A stretch of DNA of 64,000 bases from Paramecium octaurelia (taxonomy: Eukaryota > Ciliophora > Oligohymenophorea > Peniculida > Parameciidae). The stretch spans positions 226,119 to 290,118 of the forward strand of contig CAJJDP010000094.1 in NCBI GenBank assembly GCA_905182995.1, given 5' to 3'. Below are positions 1 through 12,500 of this stretch, one piece after another. Position 1 is the first letter of the stretch. Every line of letters starts with the position of its first letter. The position numbers and the translations under genes are program-made. The notes beneath the pieces are model-generated. The model did not search any database and was not told the DNA's origin. It saw only the letters and a program-made list of their open reading frames with translations.

Positions 1-804
1 TTAAATAATACCTATTACATTGTAATGGAACTCTTAAATGAAGATATGCAAACTATTTCATCTAAATAAAAATGTTTTTCAATAAAAACAACCCTCTTGA
101 TTGCTATTAAAATAATTCAAGTTTTAAGTTAAATTCATAAAAATGGTATTCGTCATAGAGATATCAAGCCATAAAATTTGATGACTAAATATTCTGGTAT
201 TCACAATGTATGATTAAGATTCAACTATATATTTAATCGATTTTGGGATTTCGCTACTTCAAAATGATCCTTTACCTGATAAATACGTTGATGGCACAAT
301 TCTATATGATCCTCGCATAGTGCACAAACGTTAAGAATATCGTTTCATAGATGATATAGAAATGGCAGGTTATTGTTTAGTCGATTTATTGAAAGGTAAA
401 TTAGTAATCAATAAGTAGGTCAATTGCCATGGTATAAATATATCGAGGGTAGAGAATCTCGAATAATGTAGATGAAGCAAGAATTTCTGGATGCTAAATC
501 AACTAATTAGCTTCCAATATATCCTATATTTTAATTTGTTGAGTAAAATCAGAATAACGATATACCCGATCACAACAAACTAATTACTTAGTTAAGAGAA
601 GTGTTATAAAAATAGAATATAATTGAAGATTACATATATGATTGGTCATCCAATGAATTATTACCAACTCCCCAATTTAAAGCCAGAACAGTAAGTTTCC
701 AAAGTTAAAAAAGCAAATTTTAAGCAGAGATCTAAGAATAAAATATAGCTTTAGAAGGGGAAATACAATTTGTTAATGATTAAAAATATAAATTTATGAA
801 ATGA
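1..804 (+). CDS. CK1-family serine/threonine protein kinase (5' end outside window)
   Basis: The gene enters from the left edge, so the start and the N-lobe are missing; 252 residues are visible. The catalytic loop HRDIKPQN lies near visible residue 52 and the DFGIS magnesium-binding motif near residue 75. These are followed by a YRFIDDIEM stretch and KGQLPW, which match the 'RRDDLEslGY...RGSLPW' region of casein kinase 1 relatives rather than ordinary kinases. A hydrophilic Gln-rich tail of about 100 residues follows the lobe and ends at TGA 802-804. Two introns, 197-218 (22 nt, ending AAG) and 396-418 (23 nt), are needed to join the conserved blocks. It should phosphorylate Ser/Thr in proteins; the substrate cannot be told. 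Family assignment is firm, subfamily is not. Confidence 0.88.
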
Positions 805-1174
805 CTTATTTCTTAATTATTGTAAAATATCACTGCTTGAAAATTCAATTAAATATTTTTTGTATTATTTTTAAAGGATTACATATCATTAATAGTAAAT
901 ATTGATTAAAATAATTGTTATTTATGAAATCTATTAGAAAATAAAGAAACTAAGATTAGTTTATTATCTACGTTATCTTAAATATTATCAAAATGTAATA
1001 TTAGTAAATTGTAAGTAATATAATAGTTTAGATAATATCAAACAAATGGGAATTTATTTACCTATTTCTACTCGCATATGAATTTATATAATTATCTAGG
1101 ATTGTTAAACGATTTTAAGAATTTTATAATATTAATAACAAACTTTGATATTAGAGTATATTATAAATATAAAA
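805..1174. other. Intergenic, no gene seen
   Basis: About 370 bases of AT-rich sequence between two convergent genes. I find no supportable reading frame, tRNA-like structure or repeat. Confidence 0.6.
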
Positions 1175-2909
1175 TCAGCCTTACAGGGTATCTTTTAATG
1201 AGAGATTAAGGTAGTTAATAAATTATTTGAAATTGATGAGAACTTAGTCGAAGTGTTTTTCAATATTCTAAAATGTGAGAGTAGCAAAAGCCTAAGGGTT
1301 CATAACCAAATTTAATAAAATCTAAATTCTATTTAAATTATTACTTATAATCTTTCAGCTAAAAGCTATGTCTAAAAATTTGGATCTATGATTCCTTTGA
1401 TGATAATTTTTAGATCCCTTTCAATATTAAAACTTCCATTTAGATGATCTTAAAGCACTTTTGGAAATTATGCATAAACATTAGCAGATTTTAATTAATC
1501 TATGCAAGAGAAGGACTAATCTTCAATAGTCAATTCCTTATTGACCTTCTTTCCATTTGGTTTAATATTATACATTTTAAATGAATTCGTTGCTCTATTT
1601 GCTATAATGAACCAAGTCTAATAATCAATTTTTGGTTTATTGACTTTTTATTTGATAACATAAGCAACGAATTCATACATTTTTAATTGTTTATCAAATA
1701 ATTCTAGAAATGAATTGAAGTTATTCTCAATTTCATAAACTTTGATTTATAGGATATTGAAATTGAAAGAAGGCTTTAACCATTCTATCATTAGATTATC
1801 CCACAATACATAGAGTAATTAAGAGTTTAGATCTTCAATTAACTAAACTTTTTCCTGTTGGGTAATATTATTATAATCTTAGAATTCAGCATAATTACTT
1901 TTTAAAAATGACAAGTGATCATTCAAATATTTGGTTGGCAAATGGATCATCAATACACTTGTGATTAATGATTCTAGATTTTTATTTTTGGTAATATAGT
2001 CATCCTCTTCCTTTTGAGGAGAACTTACAAGAAACTTTGATATCTAAATTTTACTGTTTGATCCAATTTAAGGTGTTTATTTCTTGCTTGATTCAGGAGT
2101 CTTTATTCTTGATTGATTTGTAGATGTTAATCTTAAGGGAGACTTTGACTTACCTTATGTTGAATTTGGGTTAGGACTCTTAGGTAAGATTCCAAGAGTA
2201 AATGAGTAATTGTGTTGGGAGCTTTTGTTTTTTTGGTCAAATGATGGATAGTTACCAATTTATTAGGATGAAAGTTGTGAATCTAATTAATTGTACAGTT
2301 CAGAAAGTGAATCATCTATTGCATTAATCTATTAATTGATATCATTTGTAAATTCTTGAATATTTTTATCTTTGATTTGCATCGCATTGGCAATCATTTC
2401 TTAATAATCATTTGTCAAAACAAAGTTAATTAAGAATTCAATCTCCTATTTTATTTAATAATTTAAAATACTTTATTCTCTAACGTATATGTTGACCTAT
2501 TTTTTATCCTTTCAAATTCATCATGATAAGCTTTAACCTTCAATTATGAACTTGAATCGTTGAGCGACTTATTTTAAACATTGCTTATTAAAGCTTCACA
2601 GTGACGATCAATAAAACTAAATGCCCTACTTTAGATTGCTTTGCATTATTATTAAATAGATCTGATTATTTATTCCTTATTCTTTTTCATTGAGTTTGAA
2701 TTAATTAGTTGTAGATACTTTAATTCAAGATCTTTATCCTTTTGTTAAATTTTTTCAATAAAATCCTATATTTCCATATTTTTTTTAGTGTGACCATCGT
2801 GATCAGGAAAACAACTTATGCATCCTAATTTATTAGTTTGGCAATCCTCTTATAAACAAATAAATTGGATTAGTTATTGTTTGTGTTTATTGCATCTCGT
2901 TCTCATCAT
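1175..2909 (-). CDS. B-box-like zinc-binding protein with coiled/disordered middle
   Basis: 561 residues from the first ATG of an ATGATG pair. The N-terminus (about residues 6-45) has a Cys/His pattern C-x2-H ... C-x4-C ... C-x2-C ... H of the B-box type found in many Paramecium TRIM-like proteins. The middle is charged and helical, then Ser/Asn-rich, and the C-terminus is helical. Two introns: 2446-2471 (26 nt) and 1322-1344 (23 nt). The second removes a false TGA at 1300-1302 and opens a well-formed tail ending NLSLKDTLQG, so the longer end is chosen. It probably mediates protein contacts, but partner and function are unknown. The gene at 15127 has a similar plan. Confidence 0.8.
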
Positions 2910-3363
2910 TTTTATATATATAATTAAAATTAATTACATAAAGTAACTCATAAACCTATGAAATTACTTTAAATGATATATCGATGTATTTCTTATAAAA
3001 TCAGTTAATTCTCATATAGTTTTGTAGTAATTTTCTGATCGAAAATTTTCCTATATTAATTATCAAATTCATTGTTATTCATATTTTCTATTATTTTAAT
3101 CAAATAACTATGGATCTAAAAAATTTACAGAGAAATGTCACTAATAAAACGCTTTTCCGAATTGCAATCAACTTTTAATATTACTCAATTTTTCAATTTC
3201 TATTTTAAGTACTTATAATATTTTTATTAATAAAACTTCTTAAATCTCAAAATTATTATAATATCTTTATAAAATTTAAACTACAAAAAAGAAAAGAAAT
3301 TAATATGTAATTGCAAAAATGTATATCTAATTTAAACTAAAATTTTATCTCTTCTTAGAAGCA
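2910..3363. other. Intergenic, nothing recognised
   Basis: Very AT-rich; scattered short frames only. No feature is supported. Confidence 0.5.
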
Positions 3364-3634
3364 ATGACAAAATTTATAATGGAAATTGTCTAGCCTTCAA
3401 TTATCTAACTGATGAATTAGCGATTTATTATTAACATTCTTTTCCATAATTAATATGAAAAATATCTTAATAAATTAGATTAATGAATGAATTTTTCGAA
3501 AATTTAGTGTATATTGATGTGAATCAAAAAGGCGATTTTTATTTGTTACAATACATCCTATTTATTTATAATATTGCTTTTGAATCTGCTTTATGTTAGA
3601 TCAAATAGTACTCTAATAAAAATATCATTATAAT
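3364..3634 (+). pseudogene. Possible small gene or gene relic upstream of the membrane-protein gene
   Basis: Two coding-like stretches lie in adjacent frames: one starts MTKFIMEIVQPS and runs to TGA at 3484-3486, and the next, starting MNEFFENLVYIDVNQKGDF one frame over, runs to the edge of the downstream gene. Composition (E, D, Q, V, G) is more protein-like than the flanks. A possible upstream exon with a 38-nt intron just before 3359 would add a start. A one-base shift separates the parts, so this is either a decayed gene, a sequencing slip, or chance in AT-rich DNA where TGA is rare. No family is recognised. Confidence 0.25.
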
Positions 3635-4827
3635 ATGACAAATCAAGATTGTAAAATGACAATTCCTTAATTTGCATCTAATATTTCAATAATTTTATTA
3701 ATGAATAATAACTTATTAATAATAGTTTTTTTTTCTGCTTGGACTCTACTATTTCTATTGATTTTATTTATAGGATATTTGCTAGATAAATCATATAAAT
3801 TAGCATCTATAAGCCCATAAACAAAAAGTATTACTCCTTCGTGTAGCCTCCTTACAATTAATCCAATAATGGTTCCTAACGCACAGAAACAGCAAACAAT
3901 TAGAAAGGTTGATGAAGAAGTCAATATTTTAAACAATAACTATGGATAATAAAATCAATAAGTTAATTAAGAAAATGGACAAGTTAACTTAGAATTAAAT
4001 ACAAGTCCAAGAAGGAGGTCCAGTGATAAAAAATCTCCTTCACGATCATTGAAGAAATTCTAAATGTAATAAAGTATAGTAAAGAAACTCAACATTGGCA
4101 CCTATGATGGAACAGACACATTATAATCAACTAATAGAAAAAGTGTCCGATCACGACCCTCAGTAGTTAATAGTGAAAGGAATAGTATTTAAGCTCAATC
4201 TCCAGGTTAGAGAATAACGAGCACTCCTAGAATGTCTTCAATCTCAAATTTCTAAATCAGTGGAAAATTACTTGTAGACTCTATTTATAAAATTCCTAAA
4301 CCATTAAAAGATTACTATGTAAAATATAGTAATAACATTAGAAATGCCATTAATTATCAAAGATATATTTTACTCACAAGGATGGAATTTCAAGAACCTT
4401 TATGACGTTTTAAATATATTTTAGATAAATTACTTGTTTTGAGATTTGTGGATTATTGTTAATTTACACACAGAACCTATCATTTTACATCATTATGGGA
4501 GCTGCATGTGGTGGATATGTGGTTTTAAAAGTATTGGATTATCATTTGATCAAGAAAATTAGCAAAGGTTTTTGGGTGTAAGCACTTAAAATTATAAATT
4601 ATACATTTTGGTTGTCTGTTTTTGCTGCTTTAGTTTTTGGTGTAATTTGGTTTGAAATCAATAATTTGTTATGCATTATATACTATTTGCCTGCATTGAT
4701 TATGGAAATAATAGTAGATCCATTGAGATATTTAATAATAAAATATTGTCTGGCAGAATCAAAGAAGGTTCAGAAATAAACAGTTGATTAAGTAAATGTG
4801 CTGAAAGTAATGGAATAAATTAAATGA
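3635..4827 (+). CDS. Polytopic membrane protein, tentatively polycystin-like in its C-terminal part
   Basis: 389 residues. A hydrophobic segment near residues 15-55 (rich in I, L, F) is followed by a long polar Ser/Gln/Asn-rich region (about 70-215) and then three or four membrane segments (about 250-360), ending in a charged tail. The block around HKDGISRTFMTFQIYFRQ resembles the loop and first helix after 'H..lsl....ipR..R' in ciliate polycystin-1-type proteins, which is suggestive only. One intron, 4319-4341 (23 nt). I chose the ATG at 3635; a second in-frame ATG lies at 3656. It acts in a membrane, but whether as a channel, receptor or scaffold cannot be told. Confidence 0.7.
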
Positions 4828-5479
4828 TTATTGTTTATTATAATTAATTTTACAAACAATTATCCAATAGAATTATTAAATGATTCAATGATATAGAGAA
4901 ATATAATAAGGTATCTAGGCAAATTTAAATATAATTTAATATTTAAAAACAATAGCTAAATATATTAGGTCAAAAATGAAAAACTAAAGTTCTTTCAACT
5001 AGAATAAATTAAATGAGAAAAACAAGTTCTCCTTATTTTTAAATATCTCTAATTATTATTATGAATAATATATAATAATTAGAATGATCCATAAGGAAGA
5101 ACTAAAAAAGTAATTCAATGATTTGAACTTATGAAATATATGAGTTTGAATTGAGATAAATATTTGAAAAATCTAATATTCATTCAAATGAGGCCATTTA
5201 ATAATTGACTATTAAGAAAAGTATTTGAAACCAGGACAATGTGAGAGAGTAGATTATGAATAGGCCTTCAAATATACAGAAATAAGTCTAACTCCCTGAT
5301 AATTGGAGTATATTATTTCCTTAATTATACATTTTTTCAGGATTTACCCATAAACTATTATCAAAATGTTATGAGTTATTTTTAATAAATCTAAATGATT
5401 GATTTTTGAATTGTTTAAAATAACATATTTGTGTTTATTCAAATTCATCTTCTCCAGTTTCTAATTTAATTTTATTGAA
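4828..5479. other. Intergenic region with one weak coding remnant
   Basis: AT-rich DNA between two convergent genes. Apart from the weak candidate at 5084-5299 I see no supportable feature. Confidence 0.5.
5084..5299 (+). pseudogene. Possible tiny gene or decayed gene fragment
   Basis: A start-like MIHKEELKKQFNDLNL runs into a TGA, but the next frame continues with coding-like YEIYEFELRQIFEKSNIHSN. A 32-nt GTA...TAG intron at about 5218-5249 would lead on to NYEQAFKYTEISLTP and a TGA. Joining the first two parts needs either an unusually long 46-nt intron or a one-base shift. It may be a duplicate-gene relic, as is common in Paramecium after whole-genome duplication. No family is recognised. 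Confidence 0.2.
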
Positions 5480-6208
5480 TCAATACCTTTTTTTTATTGA
5501 TTTCTTCATAATGTTCAATACACCTCTATTTCTATTATTTTCAGTTTATTCTGAATCACCAACGAATGTAGCAGATATTACTTTTTCCTATAGATTTATT
5601 TCAATGATTTACATTATTGTTTTCCCCAATGATTTACACAGTAACACCATCAAGCTTTTCGACACATGCCTTAGCATCTTCTACTCTAGTAAACCTAATT
5701 AAGCCAATTCCTTCTGGCTGTTCAAAAGTTAATAATTCAAATTACCTTCACTTGTCCAAAGTTATCTCTATCCAATTTGCACATATTCATAGGTCCAAAA
5801 TCTTTGCAAGCTTCCTAAGAGAGATTATTGATTTGGATACTTATAAACCAGCTTCTGTCATTTTTGGATCCAATCCTTTTATAATGACATTAGGTTGAAT
5901 ATTTCTAGGATCTTTAGATCTTTGATTAAATTTTCTTGTTTGCAATTGCCTTCTTCTTTTACCAGTAGCCACTATCCTGTTTTCAGATTAAAACGGACGC
6001 TTAGTTATAACATTGAAAAGTCTACATTTTATCTTTATTAATCCTTGTTTCTCCATTGCTTTCTTTAATTTTTGAATGGTTGATTATCTCTTTGGTTTCT
6101 TCTATTTCTGTCATTTTTATTTGGTCTAATATTTTATCTTCTCCTTTAATTATTTTGATTAGCCTAAGGCTTTTTCTTTTCAAGATTCACATATTCAATC
6201 TAATCCAT
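5480..6208 (-). CDS. RRM RNA-binding protein with Arg/Asn-rich N-terminus (Aly/REF-like)
   Basis: 207 residues in five exons. Introns on the + strand are 6000-6025, 5815-5840, 5718-5745 and 5588-5612 (25-28 nt). After an N-terminal basic, Asn/Gln/Arg-rich region of about 85 residues comes one RRM: RNP2-like VIIKGLD, the FGPMNMCKLDRD segment, RNP1-like GIGLIRFTR and KACVEKLDGV. The C-terminus is short and basic (ends MKKSIKKRY). This plan fits mRNA export adaptors of the Aly/REF/Yra1 type, but the signature UAP56-binding peptide is not clear, so only the RRM call is firm. It probably binds RNA in the nucleus. It is convergent with the gene to its left. Confidence 0.82.
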
Positions 6209-6423
6209 TATTTTATTTAATAAAAAAATCAATCTGCTTTTATAGATTTATATATCACAGAAATAAGTATCAATTCCAAATATTAATTAAAACTGCTCTT
6301 CAGCATTCCATTTCGAAGAAACTGATTACAAAAGTATGTTCAGGCATAAGAATATCTTACAGAACTATTATATTGATCATACTCCGATAATAGTATGTGC
6401 TATCAAAATAAATATATATATTA

Positions 6424-8315
6424 ATGAATTTCAGATTACAAAATTGGTTCTCAAACAAAGAACAAAAATATCTTTTTGGAGCTGTAGGGATCTTCGCACT
6501 CTATGGCTTGACTAACTTTGTTTCCAAATACAGAATACAGAGAAAATACGACAAACTATGCGAAAGAAAGAGAAATGAACTCAAACGATCTATTTAAGAA
6601 TTCCGAGAATCGTAGAATTTATCTACAGGTTTGACTTCAGAGTTGGAAAAACAAATATTAAATTCCACTATTGCTGATATTAAAAAAATATTGTTCGAAA
6701 AGAAGGCAACAGTTAAATAGGTGTTGTTGGTATTTATTAATAGAACATTATCTGTGGCTACTTCAGATAACTTGAATCTGATAACCGATATCAACTTTGC
6801 TGAAGCTTTATTAGAAGCTGAGTAAGTTTATAGAGTGATTTAATTAGGAAACAAGATTAAGAAATTTCTTAGGATCCTTAAATTATCTATAAATATGATC
6901 TTTTCGGAATACCTGTTTCGGTTAAAGATACTTACATTCACAAAGGGTTTGATAACACTTATGGATTGGCTTCTCGATTATTTAAGCCAGCCTCCTATGA
7001 TGGGATCTAAGTCTCTTTAATCAAGAAAGCTAGAGGTATAATATTTGTAAGGAGCAATCTACCTCAACTTGCTATGACTTTTGAATCTATCAATCGAATA
7101 TTCGGCAGATCTCTCAATCCTTGGAATAAGGATAGAGCTGTAGGTGGGTCTTCAGGAGGAGAAGCCGCATTACAAGCTGCTCGTTGCAGTATTATTGGTA
7201 TCGGATCAGATATTGGTGGAAGCATAAGGATACCTGCTGCCTTCTGTGGAGTTTATGGAATTAAGCCAGGCATTGGCAGATAGACAGAAGTTGGAGAAGG
7301 AATCATTGAAAAAGCAGCTAGTGGAATGATTAATATTAGACCATCTAAGGGTCCATTAGGTCGTAGTGTGGATGATCTAACGGTGATGTTGAGAGTCCTA
7401 TTTAATTCTAAGAATTACTCTGAATTACCATGTTCAGTTTAGGATCCTTATTGGTAACCTCAAGATCTTGACTTTACTTAGAATGCCAAAAAGGATAAAC
7501 TAAAGATTGGATACATCGAATAATTCAATGATTTATTGCCACCCAATTGCATGAAGAGAGCCGTTTAAGAAGCTTGTTAGGCTTTGGTCAGTAAAGGACA
7601 TGAAATTGTTTAGATAAATTTGGAGAAAGAATTGGAACATGAATTAGCAGTTGCTTTTCCAAGATTGGTGGCAGCTGAAGGAGGATTTAAGTCCTTTGAA
7701 GATAATTTGTAAGGAGAAAAGATCATAGAGGAATATGAATTAATGGAGAGGGGAACTAAGGTTCCAATATTTATATAAACCTACATCTTAGCACCTTTGT
7801 TAAGGATATTTGGATAAAAGACCCTTCATGTTATGAGTAAGCAAGCTCATGGTCTAGATGTTTATCAATTTTTGGTGAATTCAGGAAAGCAAAAGAAGAT
7901 GAACTTTTAATTTTTATAATACTTGAAATCAAATTCAATTGATGCTGTAATTGTACCTGGATTTGGTTGTCCAGCTGTTAAGCACGGAGCATCAAAAGTG
8001 TTACCTTTGGCAGCGTAAGTCTTTATTGTTTCTATTTATAGATTATACACATGGATATGGAATACAGTTGATGTTCCAGCTGGAAGTATGCCAATAACAA
8101 GAGTGTAAGAGGGAGATGATCTAAAAATTGAAGGAAAGGAAAGGACTATTGATTTAGTGTATGTTATGATGAATCAAAATATGTAAAATGCATAGGGATT
8201 ACCAGTGAATGTTCAGGTGATATCATATCCCAATCAAGAGGAAATGGTGCTTAGAGTAATGAAAGAAATCGAAGGAGTTGTTAAATTTAATGAGAAACAC
8301 CCTTACCCATATTGA
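6424..8315 (+). CDS. Amidase-signature hydrolase, fatty-acid amide hydrolase type
   Basis: 612 residues. An N-terminal hydrophobic stretch (about 18-35) looks like a membrane anchor, as in mammalian FAAH. The amidase-signature Ser-Ser-Lys triad is visible: Lys159 in IPVSVKD, Ser234 in VGGSSGGE and Ser258 in SDIGGSIR. The spacing (75 and 24) matches FAAH Lys142-Ser217-Ser241. It should hydrolyse amide bonds of fatty-acid or N-acyl amides at a membrane, though the substrate is inferred. Two introns: 6822-6847 (26 nt) and 8015-8041 (27 nt). The second is a multiple of three and has no in-frame TGA, so its retention would simply add nine residues; splicing is inferred from its ends. Confidence 0.92.
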
Positions 8316-8340
8316 TAAATAATAATATTGGTTATTAATT

Positions 8341-8798
8341 TCATTGTTATTTTTGCTTTTCAGTTCTCCATTTTTCAAGGTTTTCTTTATTGAAATTTGG
8401 ATCTACCTTGGCCTTTTCCACTATTTGATCTTCTCTCTCAATGATGAAATTGGCTCCATTGTAGATCACAGTGAAGAAGAGCGCAGACAAAAAGTAAGGA
8501 ATTATTGCAAATTAAGTGTCTGGTGATCTGCGTATCCACCATCTATAAATGGGTTCAAGAAACTTGACTCTATAAACTCCACTAAGAAGAAATAGATATA
8601 TGCTATTTACTCTCTCTTTTAGTACTCTCTAGGCACTTTTCTGACTCTTTAGTCTCTGTCAATGTAATATAAGTATTAATCATCTTCAAAGTAGCCTTCT
8701 TTCATTAAAATGGGTCTGAGACCCTCTTTTACTTGTTCATCTGTTAATATTTTTTTTTAACTAAATTATCTTAGACAGATTCTTTAAAATTTTAACAT
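8341..8798 (-). CDS. Small single-pass protein, probably mitochondrial
   Basis: 142 residues, one 29-nt intron (8582-8610). The N-terminus MLKFQRICLRQFSQKK is basic with hydroxylated and aromatic residues and no acids, like a mitochondrial presequence. Residues about 87-107 (FAIIPYFLSALFFTVIYNGA) form one membrane helix, followed by a charged tail ending EKWRTEKQKQQ. This is the shape of a small accessory subunit of an inner-membrane complex, but I recognise no family. It is convergent with the amidase gene (25 bases apart) and divergent from the Deltex gene (28 bases). Confidence 0.75.
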
Positions 8799-8826
8799 AA
8801 ATAATAAGAATTATAATATAAATAAA

Positions 8827-9468
8827 ATGTTTTTAAATGGGCAATCTTTCGAATAGTTGATCTAAAGGATGAACACCTTTGAGGAAAAACTAAAGAACAG
8901 ACCTGATATAGTCTTAGCCAAATACTTTAAGATACAGAAGACTAATGATAAATCTAAATGTTCAATATGTGGCAAGACTAATTAAAAGTCAATCATTACT
9001 CCTTGCAATCATATATTCCATCCCAAATGTATAGTTGAAAAGATTAAGAACAAGTAATTGAAATGTCAAGATTGTGATAAAACTTATGGAAATCCTCCTT
9101 AACCTCCTGGTACATTCACCAAATAGATCATCAACCAATCTTGTTCAGGATATGAAAAGACTTAGACAATAGAAATTGTTTATGATATCCCTAATGGATT
9201 GCAAAATGGAATACATTATAGAGGTACTAAACAAACTTGTTACATACCTAATACGAAAGAAGGAGAAGAATTAGCAGATTTATTAAAGACAGCATTTGAC
9301 AAAGGTCTAGTGTTTACCATTGGAAGATCATTATAGGATGGCCATAAGTATCAAGTCTAATTTAATGATTTGCATCATAAGACCAGTTTGAATGGAGGCA
9401 AATATGGCTATCCAGATGCTACTTATATTAATAGAATGATATCAGAATTAAAACAGAGATTAAGTTGA
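8827..9468 (+). CDS. Deltex-family E3 ubiquitin ligase (RING plus Deltex C-terminal domain)
   Basis: 213 residues, no intron. A RING-type finger starts at Cys45 (CSICGKT ... CNHIFHPKC ... CQDC, to about residue 86). After a Pro-rich joint (NPPQPPGTF) comes a full Deltex C-terminal domain, about 95-213. Its landmarks are SGYEKTQTIEIVY, IPNGLQNGIHYRGT, QTCYIPNT, FTIGRS, HHKTSLN and GYPDATYI. In animals this RING-DTC module ubiquitinates proteins and can act on ADP-ribose or ADP-ribosylated targets. The usual WWE or other N-terminal domains are missing, so this is a minimal version like DTX3/DTX3L cores. The start is the first ATG, 28 bases from the divergent neighbour. Confidence 0.93.
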
Positions 9469-9564
9469 AAATATAATTATTGATATTTTAATTGTTATAA
9501 TCCAAATCCTATTATTCAATGTAAGATAATTATTTAATACATAATATTTATACTATAAACAAAT

Positions 9565-12500
9565 TCATTAGTAATACTGATGAAGTTGGTGATGATGCTT
9601 GAAGGATAGTCTGTTTAAAATTATCGTCTCAGGGACATTAGGTTGTTATGTTTCATTATTGGTTTCTATTTACTCAGTGGCTTAATGCTTCTTTATTAGA
9701 AACTTAAAAGTTTAGACTGTTATTTCATAAAGCAATCTGCAAATTTCAAAAATCAAAGTTATGATTTCACAAAATACACATATTAAAACCAAAGATATAA
9801 TAACCCATCCCATATTGATTTTAGTTTATTCTTCCATCTTATTCAATAAGTCATCAATAGATAGCAGAATTGTAATAAAAATAATCAAACTCAATCCTGA
9901 TTCTGAGATTAATTGTTTATACAATTGCCCTTTACTTTCAAATGGATTTGAGTAAAGAAGTAATAAAACACCCGAGGAACAAGATATAAAGCAGAGTGTA
10001 GTTTATAAAAGAGGAGTGTAGTAAAAATAGACAAGACAAAAAATATAGGTTATCTTACGAATGAGTCCAAAGAAATTAAATTTGAGTCCAAAAGTATTTT
10101 CAATGTTAATATTCTCAAAGTAGCACCCATATTTTTATTAGAAAAGAGGAAATTCAGCTAGACTTTTATGAATACCTATAACATAATATGACTGTCTTAA
10201 TTAATATATTATTAAGACACAAAATGATAGTGCTAGAATTGTGTTGATTAATATCATCTTATGATAAAATTGTTTTCCAAAAATTAATTGAAGTGTAATA
10301 GCCATAGTTAAATCTAATAGACACAGAGTTATTGTCTGTTTAATTCTACTCTAAAAACTATTAGACACCATTTTTAGCTTTTAAACCAAATATTAAGTAT
10401 ATTTATTCGATTTAGTTAAATATTAAGATTATTTTTGATAATGCAGTTGAACATCCTGTTATTTTTAAATTGAAAAAGTTGTATGATTATGTAATGGAAC
10501 TTTTTTTTCGAAAAGCTTATCTATTACTTTGAAAAAGAATTCAATTATCAAACTGACAAAGTATAGTATAATGGATGTAAAAATAAAGAAGGCTGGTACT
10601 TAAGCATTATTAATAAATAGTGGATCAACACCTTTTTCAGAGAATCTTGGAGGCGATTCAAAATAATAATCACAACCTGGCTAATTCAAATTTTAATAGG
10701 TTGGAAAATTGACTATTGATGACCAATCACTATTCAAAAATAAGATCTAAACATTGAATGGAAAATTAACATTGAAAAAGTAGAAATTGTTGATCCAACT
10801 CAGGATTTCCAGGACTGCCCATAAATAATCAAATAATCCAAATAGAATTGAAAGTGGAGCTAGAATCCAAATTAATAAAGATAGACTAGATTGAGCACTA
10901 GAAATAGCATCAGCCTAAGCTTATTGACTATCATCTAAAATTATTTATTCAATTGGATCCACTTAAATTTCCTTATATTATTAGTTTTGTTCTTCCAATA
11001 TTCTAGTATAAATTTCTTGAAATTATATATAGATGTGTATTAGATTGGTTTTATAAATCGATTTGAAGAATTAAAATTAAATTTTACATCCAGTGTCACT
11101 GCTAGTAGAATTATAGATAAACTGCTCTTTATCGAAACCATCAATAGATACTGTTGTTTTTAAACAATTCAATTGAATATACGAATCTTGAATTATGCTG
11201 AGATCGTTGGATGATAATCCATTAAGACGTTTAACTCCAATAGAATATTATTCTTAAGGGAGTTCGGAATTACACTCTGAATCACAGCCATCTCCATCAA
11301 TTATATTGCCGTCATCGCATTATTCATAATACTGAATTTTGATACCATCTCCACATTAAGGAATACATTTCTTAATTTCATAATCTGTATATAAGCCAGG
11401 TATAGCCTCGCATTTTTAGCAATCATCTCTATAGCATGAAGTACAAAGAGCTGAATCATCTTTACACGTAATGCAATTATCATCACATATTAAACAAAAA
11501 CTACTTACAGCATAATAACCGTCAATACACTATTAACAAACTAATTGATTATCTTCATCAACTATGCATTTTAAACAATTTGAATCGCATGTCCAACATA
11601 ATGAACTATCTTCTTGTATACATTTATAACCAGGTAATATAACACAGTTTTGACAACCTTCATTAAGAGGATTATCGCATTATTCAAAGAATTCTTAGTT
11701 TGTTTAGTCTTTATTTAAGAGACCATCACCACAGATGGAAAGACAATCTTGATTTTCATAAAGAGTGTATCCAGATTAACATTACAAACACTATCCTTGA
11801 TAGCAAAATGAACATTTATTATTACAACTCTGGTATGCGAAAGTCAAACAATTTATACATACATAATCTGGATCTTAGTAGATACTATCTAATGTTGAAT
11901 AAGAGATATCAATTTCACAAACACTCATTTTAGAATGTTTTTGAACCTCCTTAGAATATGATTGTACATTATTGCAACCTATAATTAGAAGATAGCAATT
12001 CAAAGTGATTAAATCAAGATAATAGCCTTGCAGACACTCATAGCAAAGCCCAAATTTGCAACTTAAACATTCTATCTAACATTCTCTATAATCAATACTA
12101 CTCATTTAAGCATTATTTTGAATGTCTGTAGAACATTATTAATCATCACTGCAACCTATAATTTGCAGATAGCAAATCTAAGTTATTTATTCAATGTAAT
12201 AGCCTTCCATACATAGATAACAATTCCCCTCTTTGCAAATTTAACATTCAACCTAACATTCCCCATAATAATTACTACTCTAATTATCATAATGATAGAT
12301 TTTTTCTTAGATATCTTCTTCATTTTCAAAAAACTTCTAATTTTCATCCTCTCCTTCTTAATTGAATAAACATATGCCATATACGCAGTTTTAACAATGC
12401 TCTTAACATTGATATTGACAACTAAAGCATCCATCAAATGGATCCATATTTCCATCATCACATTACTCTTCATCCACTACAAATCCATCACCACAAATTG

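Noticed and set aside
1300-1302. TGA as the end of the B-box-like gene
   Set aside because: A typical 23-nt intron just upstream removes it and leads to a much better C-terminus ending at 1175.
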